A stretch of 63,301 nucleotides of DNA from a virus. The stretch is from IMG/VR virus record IMGVR_UViG_3300035698_016184, positions 1 through 63,301 of that record; one strand, 5' to 3'. Shown here piece by piece: positions 27,297 through 35,605 of the stretch. The notes beneath the pieces are model-generated. The model was given only the letters and a program-made list of their open reading frames with translations. It made no database searches and had not been told where the DNA came from. Positions within the stretch are counted from its first letter, which is position 1. The number at the start of each line of letters is the position of its first letter. Both the position numbers and the translations under genes were made by a program.

Positions 27297-28199
27297 GTGA
27301 GTTACTTTAGGTTCAAAGACGAAGACATCATTAACACTAGGATTGTAGCACACCCGCAATTCAACGTATCCCTTCGAGGGGGCCAGCTTACTGGCAGCGT
27401 TGAGCTAGAAAAAAGATATTTAGATCCCGGATTGTATAATCGTCTGCACCAAGGATTTTCAGCAAAACTCGGCGGGTTACAAGAGAAAGAAGGCCCTTTC
27501 ACGGCTTCCGTTGATATAATAGATGCGGTGTCCGGCGGCACCAACAAACAACTTTTCAATTCAATAGAACAACTCTATAACTTTTACGCCTTCGAGAACT
27601 CAGATTACACATCTGAGTTTACCGGCTCCGCAACAACCGACTTCCGAGTCATCACGATTCCTGAGATTTATTACGACCGAAAGATATTAAGTGGAACTTT
27701 TACTGCCAGCGACACAAACAACGCCGGCGATAATCGCAATCTTTATGACGACGGCCGAGGCGGTATTTACAGTGGGTCTCTCACAGGCACACTGGTAGGT
27801 AACATCTTCTACAATGAAGGATTGGTAGTACTGAAAGGCCAAGGCTTGAACAAGGCCTCAGGAGGCTCCTATAGCGTCTACGGCGATTCGACAGATAACC
27901 ATAAATGGACGGTCAATTTCAAAGGTCATCATACAATTCCGGTAAAGATATTTAGGTGCCGAGCACCAGCCGGCACACTTAACGCAAGCACGAACGAATC
28001 CTTTTACACGATCCCGACAGAGAGTACTGAACAATTCAAAAATCAACGAGTAAAAATACTAAGTCAGTCGGTCACTTACGTAACTGCCGTAGGCATATAC
28101 AATGACCGCTATGAACTAGTAGGTATGGCGAAATTGGCGCAACCCATCAAAAAGCCAGAAGAGACCGACATTCAATTTCGCATCCGCTTAGATTTTTGA
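27297..28199 (+). CDS. Virion structural protein, paralogue of the 26267 product
   Basis: Start GTG 27297 gives MSYFRFKDEDIINTRIVAHP. Upstream, AAAGG is spaced for ATG 27289, which opens only ATG-TCA-AAG-TGA; that TGA overlaps the GTG. Restoring one A to the AAA run would fuse ATG-TCA-AAA to the GTG frame. The body is beta-rich and parallels the preceding gene throughout, including a C-terminal strand set ending QFRIRLDF. Probable tail-associated protein of the accessory cluster. Confidence 0.68.
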   Translation: MSYFRFKDEDIINTRIVAHPQFNVSLRGGQLTGSVELEKRYLDPGLYNRLHQGFSAKLGGLQEKEGPFTASVDIIDAVSGGTNKQLFNSIEQLYNFYAFENSDYTSEFTGSATTDFRVITIPEIYYDRKILSGTFTASDTNNAGDNRNLYDDGRGGIYSGSLTGTLVGNIFYNEGLVVLKGQGLNKASGGSYSVYGDSTDNHKWTVNFKGHHTIPVKIFRCRAPAGTLNASTNESFYTIPTESTEQFKNQRVKILSQSVTYVTAVGIYNDRYELVGMAKLAQPIKKPEETDIQFRIRLDF

Positions 28200-28200
28200 A

Positions 28201-28716
28201 ATGATACTTGGGTTAGACGTCTCGACGAATTATATAGGCTGGTGTATAATCGGAAAATCTGGTAAGGTCGTCGATATTGGACATTGGGACCTTCACCTGG
28301 TAAAAATCAAAGAGCTAAAATATCGAAAGATCCAAACCTTATTCTCGGATATGGTTGAAGACTACCCAGAAATATCTAAGATCTTCGTAGAAGCTCCGTT
28401 AGGCGCTTCGAATAATCAATTCGTTTGCAATATCTTACAGAGATGGAACGGTATGGTTTGTGCCATGCTCTTTGAACGCTCTGTCATTTGGCCTGAGTTG
28501 ATAAAAGAAACAGCCGCTCGTAAGCACGCCAACATTAAAGTGCCGAAAGGAGTCAAAGGCAAAGAAAAGAAGAAATTTGTATTGCAATTTGTTCAGTCTT
28601 TGAATATTATAGACTCGACTGTGTGGAAGCTTAAACGAACAGGGACTCCTGCTGATTTTAACTTTGACATGGCGGATAGTTACCTAATTGCACAAGCGGG
28701 GTATGATGGAGTATGA
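28201..28716 (+). CDS. RuvC-like Holliday junction resolvase
   Basis: RNase H-fold endonuclease. MILGLDVSTNYIGW carries the first catalytic Asp (strand 1), ISKIFVEAPLG the second acidic residue (Glu after strand 4), and FNFDMADSYLIAQAGY the C-terminal Asp pair. At 171 aa it has RuvC length. It would resolve recombination intermediates before packaging, the role of gp49 in T4, which is unrelated in sequence. It starts one base after the virion cluster and overlaps the primase gene. Confidence 0.78.
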   Translation: MILGLDVSTNYIGWCIIGKSGKVVDIGHWDLHLVKIKELKYRKIQTLFSDMVEDYPEISKIFVEAPLGASNNQFVCNILQRWNGMVCAMLFERSVIWPELIKETAARKHANIKVPKGVKGKEKKKFVLQFVQSLNIIDSTVWKLKRTGTPADFNFDMADSYLIAQAGYDGV

Positions 28717-29641
28717 CGCTAAACTTGCTTTCTTACAAAGGATTTTAGGTCGAGCTAGGTTTAGCTCAAATACGAAAGAGGCTGAATTCTTCTCTCCTTT
28801 CTGTCATCATCACAAACCAAAACTTTCAATTAACCTTAGTACAGACAACTGGCGTTGTTGGATATCGGGTAAGAACGGAAAGCGATTACTGTTTGTGTTA
28901 AAGAGTGCTCAAGCATCAAGTGAAGACTTACGTGAGTACTTGCAAAAATATAAAGCTGAATCTGTCAAAATAACGAAAACTGATGACTTTGAAGAGTTTT
29001 TTAGGCCCAAATTACCCGACGGCTTTGTATCTTTATCCTGCACCAACGCCGCAAGTGTCCGCCGAGCTGCAACTTACCTGAAAAAGCGTGGCATTTCTGA
29101 CTTAGATGTCTTACGTCACAAGATAGGAACTGTAACCGGCGGAGATTTCAGTGCGAGGATCGTATTTCCTTCATTTAATAAGGCCGGATACCTCAATCTA
29201 TTTACAGCTAGAAGCTATGACGGGCACTACTTGATGCCGAAAGTCCCTGTGGGATACAGAAATAAAATCGTAATTAACGAGATGAATATTAACTGGAAGA
29301 AGCCCGTTGTTCTTACTGAAGGTTACGTTGATATGCTCAAGTCAATACGTAACACAATTCCTTTGTTTGGAAGTTCCTTGGTCGACGACTCCCTTTTGAT
29401 GGAGAAGATTGTTGAGAATAACACCGAGATCCATCTTGCTCTCGACGCAGACGCAAAAATAAAGTCTGGCTTTATGGCAAAGAAGCTGGCAGGGTACGAC
29501 ATCTCAGTTTATCAAGTCCCACTCGGGGACAGGTCAGACGTGGGAGAGATGACGAAACCGGAATTCATAGATCGATACAAGGAATCCGTACTGTGGACTC
29601 CTGAGCAATTATTTAAAGAGAGGTTGAAACTACTATGTTAA
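28703..29641 (+). CDS. DNA primase (DnaG/gp61-like, zinc motif and TOPRIM)
   Basis: The N-terminal zinc-binding region is FFSPFCHHHKPKLSIN followed by WRCW (about residues 30-55), a Cys/His variant of the DnaG zinc finger. TOPRIM motifs are VVLTEGYVDMLKS (Glu, about residue 203) and IHLALDADAKIKSG (Asp-x-Asp). At ~312 aa it is close to T4 gp61 (342 aa). No helicase domain is present, so a separate helicase must exist elsewhere. ATG at 28703 (or 28706) lies inside the resolvase gene after GGGG; an upstream TTG at 28688 is less likely. Confidence 0.8.
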   Translation: MMEYDAKLAFLQRILGRARFSSNTKEAEFFSPFCHHHKPKLSINLSTDNWRCWISGKNGKRLLFVLKSAQASSEDLREYLQKYKAESVKITKTDDFEEFFRPKLPDGFVSLSCTNAASVRRAATYLKKRGISDLDVLRHKIGTVTGGDFSARIVFPSFNKAGYLNLFTARSYDGHYLMPKVPVGYRNKIVINEMNINWKKPVVLTEGYVDMLKSIRNTIPLFGSSLVDDSLLMEKIVENNTEIHLALDADAKIKSGFMAKKLAGYDISVYQVPLGDRSDVGEMTKPEFIDRYKESVLWTPEQLFKERLKLLC

Positions 29642-32600
29642 AAGTCGCCCATCTGTCAGATATCCAGATTAAGAATTTTAGTCGCCACCAAGAATACAGA
29701 GATTCATTCGAGCTTTTGTATGCGTCGCTTAAAGAGCAAAACCCAGATATTATTGTTATTGCTGGCGATATTGCCCATTCGAAAACAAAAATCTCGCCCG
29801 AGTTCGTTCAAATTTGTTCGGAGCTTTTCTTCAACTTGGCAGAAATTGCACAACTTCACATTGCTCCTGGGAATCACGATTGCTTTACAGCTGACCATGA
29901 AGTGCTCACAACAGCAGGTTGGGTCCGTCTTGATGATATGTGTAGTCGTCCTGATTTGTGTAAAGTTGCGACATTTAATTCAAACACTAAGAAAATTGAA
30001 TTTCAAACGCCTTCCGGCAAGATCGTGAAAAAGTATCGTGGGAATCTGTTATCTTTGCAAGGTAAGGACATTGATGCATTGGTGACTCCAACGCACAATT
30101 TCCTCTATACCTTTGGCGCCTATAAAAATGAAAACTTTTTGAAAAAAAAGGCTTTCGAACTCCCGCTCAACGCAAGCATTCCTATCAATGGAATTCTTCC
30201 GTGTTATGAAAACGACTTGTTTGCAAACTTATTAGGGTTTAGCTTTGCTGACGCCACGTTTGTTCTAAAAAACCATAAAACAGGCACCGCCCGAATTCAA
30301 TTTCACCTTAAGAAAGAACGTAAAATTCTTTATTTAAGTAATATATTGAAAAGCTTAGATTACAAATTTAACATCCGAACAACTAAGGCTGGCACTTCAG
30401 TAATTTGCATTTACGGCGCCCTTGCTAAAAGAGTGTATTCTTTCTTCGGCGGCTTGCGAAAAATACCTGACAACATATATGAACATGAGGCTGACTTTTT
30501 ACGTTCCTTCCTCGATGGATATCTTAACGGAGACGGATCAAAAAGAAAAGGTAAAGAGAACTTCTGGTCATTTACCAATATAGACGAAGATAATATCGAT
30601 AAATTAGTGACAATATGCAGGCTCGTTGGAGCGTCGTCGCACAAAAGTTCTGCTGAAGTTTATGGAAATTACGAAAATTCAAAACGACAATTCTCTGGAA
30701 ATTGCAACTTCCACGAAGATAAGCTTGCTTGCACATCGGCGCCTCTACGGGAAGACGTTAGTTTCGACGGTTTGGTGTACTGTCTTTCTGTAGGTAATGA
30801 AAATTTATTAATAAGACGTAATAATAAGATCTATGTTAGCGGTAATTGTAACCTCCAAAACCTGTCTCGTCTCGACGCTTTGACTCCGATCGTGGATTCG
30901 CTTAAACACCCTAATATAATCTACTATTTAGAATCAGGAGTTTTTTCTTACGACAAATTCGATATCGTTAATTTCTCGTGTATCAACGAAGGGGTAAACT
31001 GGCCTCAAAAATGCCAGCCCGTTAGCGGCAATCCGTCTATCGGAATTTTCCACGGAATGGTTAAGGGCGCAGTCTTGCAAAACGGCCAAATCGTGGAGGA
31101 CTGTCCCTACACACTAGACGAGTTTCTTGACGTTGTGGATTATCTTTTGATGGGCGACATACACAGGATGCAAGTTTTGGGTCATGAATACCGTGCGGCT
31201 TACTGCGGCTCGTTCCCCCAGCAAAACTTCGGAGAACAAACTAAAAAAGGTTATCTGATGTGGCACATTGATGACTCTAAAAAGCACGAAGTTGATTTTA
31301 TCGAACTCGAAAATGTATGTCCGTTCTACACAATCAAAATTCCGGATAGTCTTGAATTGGACAAATCCATGGAGTTGAAGAAAAATTCCCGTATCAGAAT
31401 ACTGAGCCGCCAACTCACCGTCTTCGAGAAAGAAATTTTAAGAAACTCTGTCAAAAAGGCGTTTGATCCCATCGAACTGCATTTCAAAGACGATGCAAAT
31501 GCTCACCGCCAAGAAGCTTTAGTAGATGACAAAACTACGATTGAAGACCTTCGAGACACTGCGGTACAAAGTCGTTTGATGCGAAACTTTTTGAAAGAAT
31601 ATGATCTCCCAGAAAAGCTTCTGACGTCGATCGAGAGGTACAACAACAAACTTAACACAAGCATCAGTAAACAAGAAATGCTGCACCGAAACGTTCAATA
31701 TAAAATATTGGATATGAATTGGGACAATTTATTTAGCTACGGCGAAAACAACACCTTTGACTTCAACGCTCTCAGAGGCTCCGTTGGCATATTCGGAAAG
31801 AACCGAACAGGAAAAAGCTCTCTAGCTGTAGAGATTCTACTGTATGTGTTGTTTAATACGAATTCAAAGGGCGTAGTAAAAAACGACTACCTCATCAACA
31901 GAAACAAAGATCAGTGTTCAGGTACCGTAAGAATTCAAGTCGGCGACCTAATCTACAAGATAACAAGAAAAACGATTTTGACAATTAAGTCAGGGAAGAA
32001 ATCTGACAATCCGGTATACCAGGGTAAAACTTCGCTAGATTTTACAGTCACGTACCCAAGCGGCGAAGTGGAAGACCTTAACGGCGAAGAGAGAGGGGTA
32101 ACAGACAATTCTATTCGAAAGATTTTTGGTTCGGTGGAAGATTTTATTGCGACCTCGGTCGCCCCTCAGGGCCAACTTCTCAATTTTCTGGAGAAAGGGT
32201 CGACTGAAAGGTTGAAACTTATCGGCCGATATTTTGATTTGGATGCATTCGACCAAAAGCACAAGATAGCGAAAGCGGAGTTGAAAGAAATGAAATCAGC
32301 ATTCTTACTGCTGGAGCAAAAGGACTTCGATGCCCAAGTGGAAGAATTGAAAGTTGAAGAAGCCGCCACAGACCGTGAGTCCACGTTGCTAGAGAAGAAG
32401 GTGAAGGAGTTAGAGCTAGAAAGGAATTTGATTAACGACAAAATTGAAGAATTGAGTTCGAACATTTCTAACGTCATATTACCTAAGTTAGATCCCGTGA
32501 AGCGTGCGACGTCTATTAAAGAAGGTAAAGCTTATTTCGTAAATAAGAAGAATGAACGTAACGTAGCAAAATCAGAACTCGACAATTCGCTTAAGGATTT

Positions 32601-33648
32601 AGGGGTTGAGGTGTATCAAGAATCGCTGTACGAAGCAGTGCGGAAAGAATTTCGGGAGGTTGAGTCTGAACTTGGCCGACTTAATATACAGGCCATCAAG
32701 AAAGACCTCACCACTTTTGACAAGTACGATTGTGTCAAGAACGATGATTGTTGTATGTTAGATGCGCTCAACTCAAAGAAGAGCGAGTTAGCCCTTGCGC
32801 AAAATCAGTGGAACTTACTTGGTCCTAAACTTCAGGAACTAAAAAATGAAAAAGTTAAGTTGCTGGAAGCTAGGAATGCGACCGTGCGACTCGAAGAACT
32901 TGACGAAAGCGTAGACGAAGCTCTCTGCCAGATCAGAGCCTACGAAAAAGATCTGAAAGAATACAATGAAGCGATAAGCCAGTTAAGTAAAAATGCCGAC
33001 GTCCGTAATGAAGTGGCGTCGCTGAAGCAGTCGAGAGTAAAGAAGGAAACAGACCTCTTATCTGAGCGTAAAGACCTCTCCCGCTTGACTATGGCCTTGG
33101 GCTCATATTCAGAAAAAATTGATAGACTAAATAAAGACAAGAAGAAATATTATGATTTGAAATTCCGGTACGAGACGTTAGAGTACTATCTCAAGACAGT
33201 GTCAAAAACAGGTCTGCCGCAGATGATCGTGGGAAACAATCTAGAAATTATTAATGCAGAAATTTCTAAGATTCTAGAAACGAAAGCAGGGTTCGATATT
33301 TGGCTGGAAGCGTCAGGTCGGGAAATCAACGTGATGTTCCAAGAAGGAAATGAAAAGCCCGGCATAGTAGAGCTATGTTCAGGTGTAGAAAAAGCGATTG
33401 CCGCCATCGTGGTCCGTGCAGCGCTTCTTGGTGTCACTACGTTGCCAAAATCAAGCATATTAGTACTAGATGAAGCGTTCGCATCCTCAGATGCTGAATA
33501 TTCTGAAGTTATGAGAGAAATTTTAGAGCATTTAAAGACGTTATTTAGTTCGGTCATCATAATTACTCATGATGACATATTCAAAGATTATGTTGATCAC
33601 ATGGTGAATGTTGAGCGTGACCCAGAGGGGTTCTCTAGAATCGTATAA
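29635..33648 (+). CDS. Fused recombination nuclease-ATPase (gp47/SbcD plus gp46/SbcC) interrupted by an intein
   Basis: One ORF of 1337 codons encodes both halves of the Mre11-Rad50 complex. Phosphoesterase motifs: SDIQ (residues 8-10; the usual His of motif I is Gln), GDIAHS, GNHD (79-82), FHG and GDIH. The ATPase half begins near 690: Walker A GIFGKNRTGKSS (~717), coiled coil, a Cys cluster CVKNDDCC (~1030) in place of a standard CxxC zinc hook, signature ELCSGVEKA, and Walker B ILVLDEAF (~1275). The intein occupies residues 83-404; the spliced product would be 1015 aa, about the sum of gp47 and gp46. It would resect DNA ends for recombination-dependent replication. Confidence 0.85.
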   Translation: MLKVAHLSDIQIKNFSRHQEYRDSFELLYASLKEQNPDIIVIAGDIAHSKTKISPEFVQICSELFFNLAEIAQLHIAPGNHDCFTADHEVLTTAGWVRLDDMCSRPDLCKVATFNSNTKKIEFQTPSGKIVKKYRGNLLSLQGKDIDALVTPTHNFLYTFGAYKNENFLKKKAFELPLNASIPINGILPCYENDLFANLLGFSFADATFVLKNHKTGTARIQFHLKKERKILYLSNILKSLDYKFNIRTTKAGTSVICIYGALAKRVYSFFGGLRKIPDNIYEHEADFLRSFLDGYLNGDGSKRKGKENFWSFTNIDEDNIDKLVTICRLVGASSHKSSAEVYGNYENSKRQFSGNCNFHEDKLACTSAPLREDVSFDGLVYCLSVGNENLLIRRNNKIYVSGNCNLQNLSRLDALTPIVDSLKHPNIIYYLESGVFSYDKFDIVNFSCINEGVNWPQKCQPVSGNPSIGIFHGMVKGAVLQNGQIVEDCPYTLDEFLDVVDYLLMGDIHRMQVLGHEYRAAYCGSFPQQNFGEQTKKGYLMWHIDDSKKHEVDFIELENVCPFYTIKIPDSLELDKSMELKKNSRIRILSRQLTVFEKEILRNSVKKAFDPIELHFKDDANAHRQEALVDDKTTIEDLRDTAVQSRLMRNFLKEYDLPEKLLTSIERYNNKLNTSISKQEMLHRNVQYKILDMNWDNLFSYGENNTFDFNALRGSVGIFGKNRTGKSSLAVEILLYVLFNTNSKGVVKNDYLINRNKDQCSGTVRIQVGDLIYKITRKTILTIKSGKKSDNPVYQGKTSLDFTVTYPSGEVEDLNGEERGVTDNSIRKIFGSVEDFIATSVAPQGQLLNFLEKGSTERLKLIGRYFDLDAFDQKHKIAKAELKEMKSAFLLLEQKDFDAQVEELKVEEAATDRESTLLEKKVKELELERNLINDKIEELSSNISNVILPKLDPVKRATSIKEGKAYFVNKKNERNVAKSELDNSLKDLGVEVYQESLYEAVRKEFREVESELGRLNIQAIKKDLTTFDKYDCVKNDDCCMLDALNSKKSELALAQNQWNLLGPKLQELKNEKVKLLEARNATVRLEELDESVDEALCQIRAYEKDLKEYNEAISQLSKNADVRNEVASLKQSRVKKETDLLSERKDLSRLTMALGSYSEKIDRLNKDKKKYYDLKFRYETLEYYLKTVSKTGLPQMIVGNNLEIINAEISKILETKAGFDIWLEASGREINVMFQEGNEKPGIVELCSGVEKAIAAIVVRAALLGVTTLPKSSILVLDEAFASSDAEYSEVMREILEHLKTLFSSVIIITHDDIFKDYVDHMVNVERDPEGFSRIV
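29881..30846 (+). other. Intein with LAGLIDADG endonuclease in the SbcD part (322 aa)
   Basis: Inserted directly after the catalytic GNHD motif. Block A is CFTADHEVLTTAGWVRLDD (Cys1), block B is VTPTHNFLYTF, endonuclease motifs are LLGFSFADA (degenerate) and FLDGYLNGDG, and block F is YCLSVGNENLLIRRNN. The intein ends VSGN with Cys as the +1 extein residue (30847). The penultimate residue is Gly instead of the usual His. Extein junction after splicing: GNHD|CNLQN. Confidence 0.88.
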
Positions 33649-33650
33649 GA

Positions 33651-33875
33651 ATGTCAAAGAACCAAGGTATTTTGAATTTAGACTTCGAGGAACTTTGGAA
33701 TTCTTGGGCTGTTGATAAGGACGACGAAGACTATGATACTCCAGAAGAGCCTCATCGTCCATTAGTACAACTGAAGCCTGCGGTTATTAAGTGCGAGTGC
33801 GGTTCCGAAAAAACGTTTGGAAAAAACTCTCCGCATTCAAGTTGGTGTGCAAAAGCCAAGGAAAACGAAAAATGA
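33651..33875 (+). CDS. Small protein with Cys/His cluster, 74 aa
   Basis: Starts two bases after the nuclease stop. The C-terminal half contains KCECGSEKTFGKNSPHSSWC, a CxC...HxxxC arrangement that could bind zinc; the N-terminal half is acidic (DKDDEDYDTPEEP). No family is recognised. Its stop codon overlaps the next gene's ATG (ATGA). Confidence 0.65.
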   Translation: MSKNQGILNLDFEELWNSWAVDKDDEDYDTPEEPHRPLVQLKPAVIKCECGSEKTFGKNSPHSSWCAKAKENEK

Positions 33876-34090
33876 AACTCAAAGACGTACTCTTAATAGA
33901 AGGCGATGTAACGGTGCCGGGGATCGGAACGATTTCGTCAGAAATGTTGACTGCCCAAATTCAAGGACAGTTGCAAGATTTACTGGTTCGTGCTCAAGAA
34001 GGCAATTTCAGAAGTATTACGAAAACACAATTTGATAATTTAGCGTTATATTGGGATGCAGCGTCTAAGAGTTCAGGAGGAGGATTTTGA
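33872..34090 (+). CDS. Small protein with capsid-targeting-like N-terminus, 72 aa
   Basis: ATG 33872 overlaps the previous stop (ATGA) and has AAGGAAAA upstream. The N-terminus MKLKDVLLIEGDVTVPG contains L-I-E, a possible gp21-type cleavage site. The rest is helical (AQIQGQLQDLLVRAQEGNF) and the tail is Gly-rich. No family is recognised. Confidence 0.6.
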   Translation: MKLKDVLLIEGDVTVPGIGTISSEMLTAQIQGQLQDLLVRAQEGNFRSITKTQFDNLALYWDAASKSSGGGF

Positions 34091-34091
34091 T

Positions 34092-34409
34092 ATGCGATGG
34101 GTAAAAAATACAAAAGGCTTCCCCGATAGTATGCTGACTTTTGCACTCGGCGGCTTCGTCGTCGTTCTAGTCTCCATTTTTGCCAGTATAGTCCAAGGCT
34201 CCACGTTTGAGGTATTCAGTCAGCAATTTATGGTCTCTACTCCCGACCCTACTATAGTGGCTGCCTTACTCGGTTCGACCGTTTTAGCTTACGTGAATAG
34301 ACGAAACACAAAAGATAAACTTGACCACGAAATAACTTTAAAAACTATGGACAAGCCTCCGACCCCGGCGGTTCAACCCAAGGCCAGCAAGAAACATTTG
34401 TTAGGGTAA
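34092..34409 (+). CDS. Small membrane protein, two TM helices (holin-like candidate)
   Basis: ATG 34092 has a good GGAGGA 7 bases upstream. Two hydrophobic segments (about residues 13-35 and 52-70) flank a short loop, followed by a charged cytoplasmic tail ending KASKKHLLG. Size and topology fit a class II-like holin, but many small phage membrane proteins look the same. The next gene encodes another single-anchor protein. Confidence 0.55.
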   Translation: MRWVKNTKGFPDSMLTFALGGFVVVLVSIFASIVQGSTFEVFSQQFMVSTPDPTIVAALLGSTVLAYVNRRNTKDKLDHEITLKTMDKPPTPAVQPKASKKHLLG

Positions 34410-34458
34410 AAATAAACTAGAGCGTTGATGTGTACTCTTGGTATTTATAATCAGGCGT

Positions 34459-35238
34459 ATGACATTTGACACTCAAGACCTTTACAAGTACCTGACAACT
34501 TTTTTGGTCGCTATGGTTTTGGCGGGCCTGGCGTTTCATTTCTACCAACGCCACACCTGGCAGCAAAAAAGAAAAGGTCTAAACCAAGCCTTGTCTCAGT
34601 CTCAAAAGACTCAGCGAGAAACTCAATCCGCATATTCTCGTTTGGCCCTCGAAGCGTCTGACCTCAGCGCTGACAAGGAAGACCTTCAAGAGATCATTGA
34701 AGATAGAGACGAACGAATAGTAGCGATAACAAAGGCTCGATTAAAAATAAAGCCCAAGACGTTCCTTATCGAAAAGTCGACCCAAACTGAAGTGGTCTCG
34801 ACTAACACAGACAATAAAAGAACCAAGGTTGAGTTTTCAAAAGAAAAAGAAGGTTTGAAGGTGAGAGGTTTCACACTCACGAACCCTCCCTTCGCCGAAG
34901 TTACCGTGGAGTGGGTAAAGGACCTCAACCTAGAAATAATCCTCGCCAAAGACGACTCAGGCCAGTTTAGGGCTTACTTAGACTCGGCAAGTAAAGACAT
35001 TGTCCCTGCTGAAATAAGCTTGCAGGTCGACCCGAGCGTTTTAGATTTCAAATGGTACCAAAATATATCATTCGGCACCCAAGTTAACGTCGGCCCAACA
35101 GGAGGCATCCTTGGTTTGTCAGCGCACTACGACATCACCCCTCAGTGGGCCGTCGGTCCAACGTTTCAAATTTTAATAGGGGGAGTTATCCCTCAAACAT
35201 TTTACGGTGCCGGCGTCGCCTGGCACCCCTGGAGATAG
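34459..35238 (+). CDS. Membrane-anchored coiled-coil protein with beta-rich C-terminus
   Basis: ATG 34459 with CAGG upstream is preferred over TTG 34438. A single TM helix (about residues 12-30) is followed by a coiled coil (about 38-95; LNQALSQSQKTQRETQSAYS), a beta region, and a C-terminal ~60 residues with alternating hydrophobics (GGILGLSAHYDITPQWAVG) like an outer-membrane beta segment or Gly-rich barrel strands. Such a trans-periplasmic layout could bridge the inner and outer membrane, as spanins do, but no homology is seen. Confidence 0.55.
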   Translation: MTFDTQDLYKYLTTFLVAMVLAGLAFHFYQRHTWQQKRKGLNQALSQSQKTQRETQSAYSRLALEASDLSADKEDLQEIIEDRDERIVAITKARLKIKPKTFLIEKSTQTEVVSTNTDNKRTKVEFSKEKEGLKVRGFTLTNPPFAEVTVEWVKDLNLEIILAKDDSGQFRAYLDSASKDIVPAEISLQVDPSVLDFKWYQNISFGTQVNVGPTGGILGLSAHYDITPQWAVGPTFQILIGGVIPQTFYGAGVAWHPWR

Positions 35239-35240
35239 AA

Positions 35241-35531
35241 TTGAAAGGATACAAAGTAACCGTAAAGGGAGTGACCCATCAGCACAGACTGCCTTTTTTT
35301 TGCCCGCACTGCAAAAAGATAAGTGGTACATTAGACGATAGGTTTTTTGAGAATTATGGTTTTTGTGCTGAATGCTTTGTGATGCACGTCGAAGACCGTT
35401 CAGTGCCTCAAATTGATTTCGAGAAGTACGTCCCAGACGGCAGCCCGTTAAAGGACATGCCTATGGAAGAAATTTTGGCCAAGAACTTAACAGACCCCGA
35501 CTCTCCGGAGTTTCTGGAACCCAAAAAATAA
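35241..35531 (+). CDS. Zinc-ribbon protein, 96 aa
   Basis: TTG 35241 is chosen because GGAG lies 8 bases upstream and the preceding codons belong to the upstream gene. FFCPHCKK and YGFCAECFV form a CxxC...CxxC zinc ribbon (about residues 17-45). The C-terminal half is acidic. Similar small ribbons are common in T4-type phages; function is unknown. Confidence 0.65.
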   Translation: MKGYKVTVKGVTHQHRLPFFCPHCKKISGTLDDRFFENYGFCAECFVMHVEDRSVPQIDFEKYVPDGSPLKDMPMEEILAKNLTDPDSPEFLEPKK

Positions 35532-35605
35532 AGAATATATATACTAATTATAGCTATATATATAGAGAAAGGGCTAATTACGAACTTAAGAGGAACCTTT
35601 AATTC

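Noticed and set aside
29881-30846. Free-standing homing endonuclease or group I intron
   Set aside because: The reading frame continues through the insert, splice-block residues (Cys1, terminal Asn, +1 Cys) are at the exact borders, and no intron start/stop is needed; an intein explains it.
33186-33560. A 124-codon - strand frame within the nuclease/ATPase gene
   Set aside because: It lies opposite conserved ATPase signature and Walker B motifs, so the + strand reading is certain.
33791-33871. Longer N-terminus for the 33872 gene
   Set aside because: The upstream in-frame codons overlap the preceding gene; ATG 33872 has the ATGA overlap and a ribosome binding site, and it gives the leader-like N-terminus.
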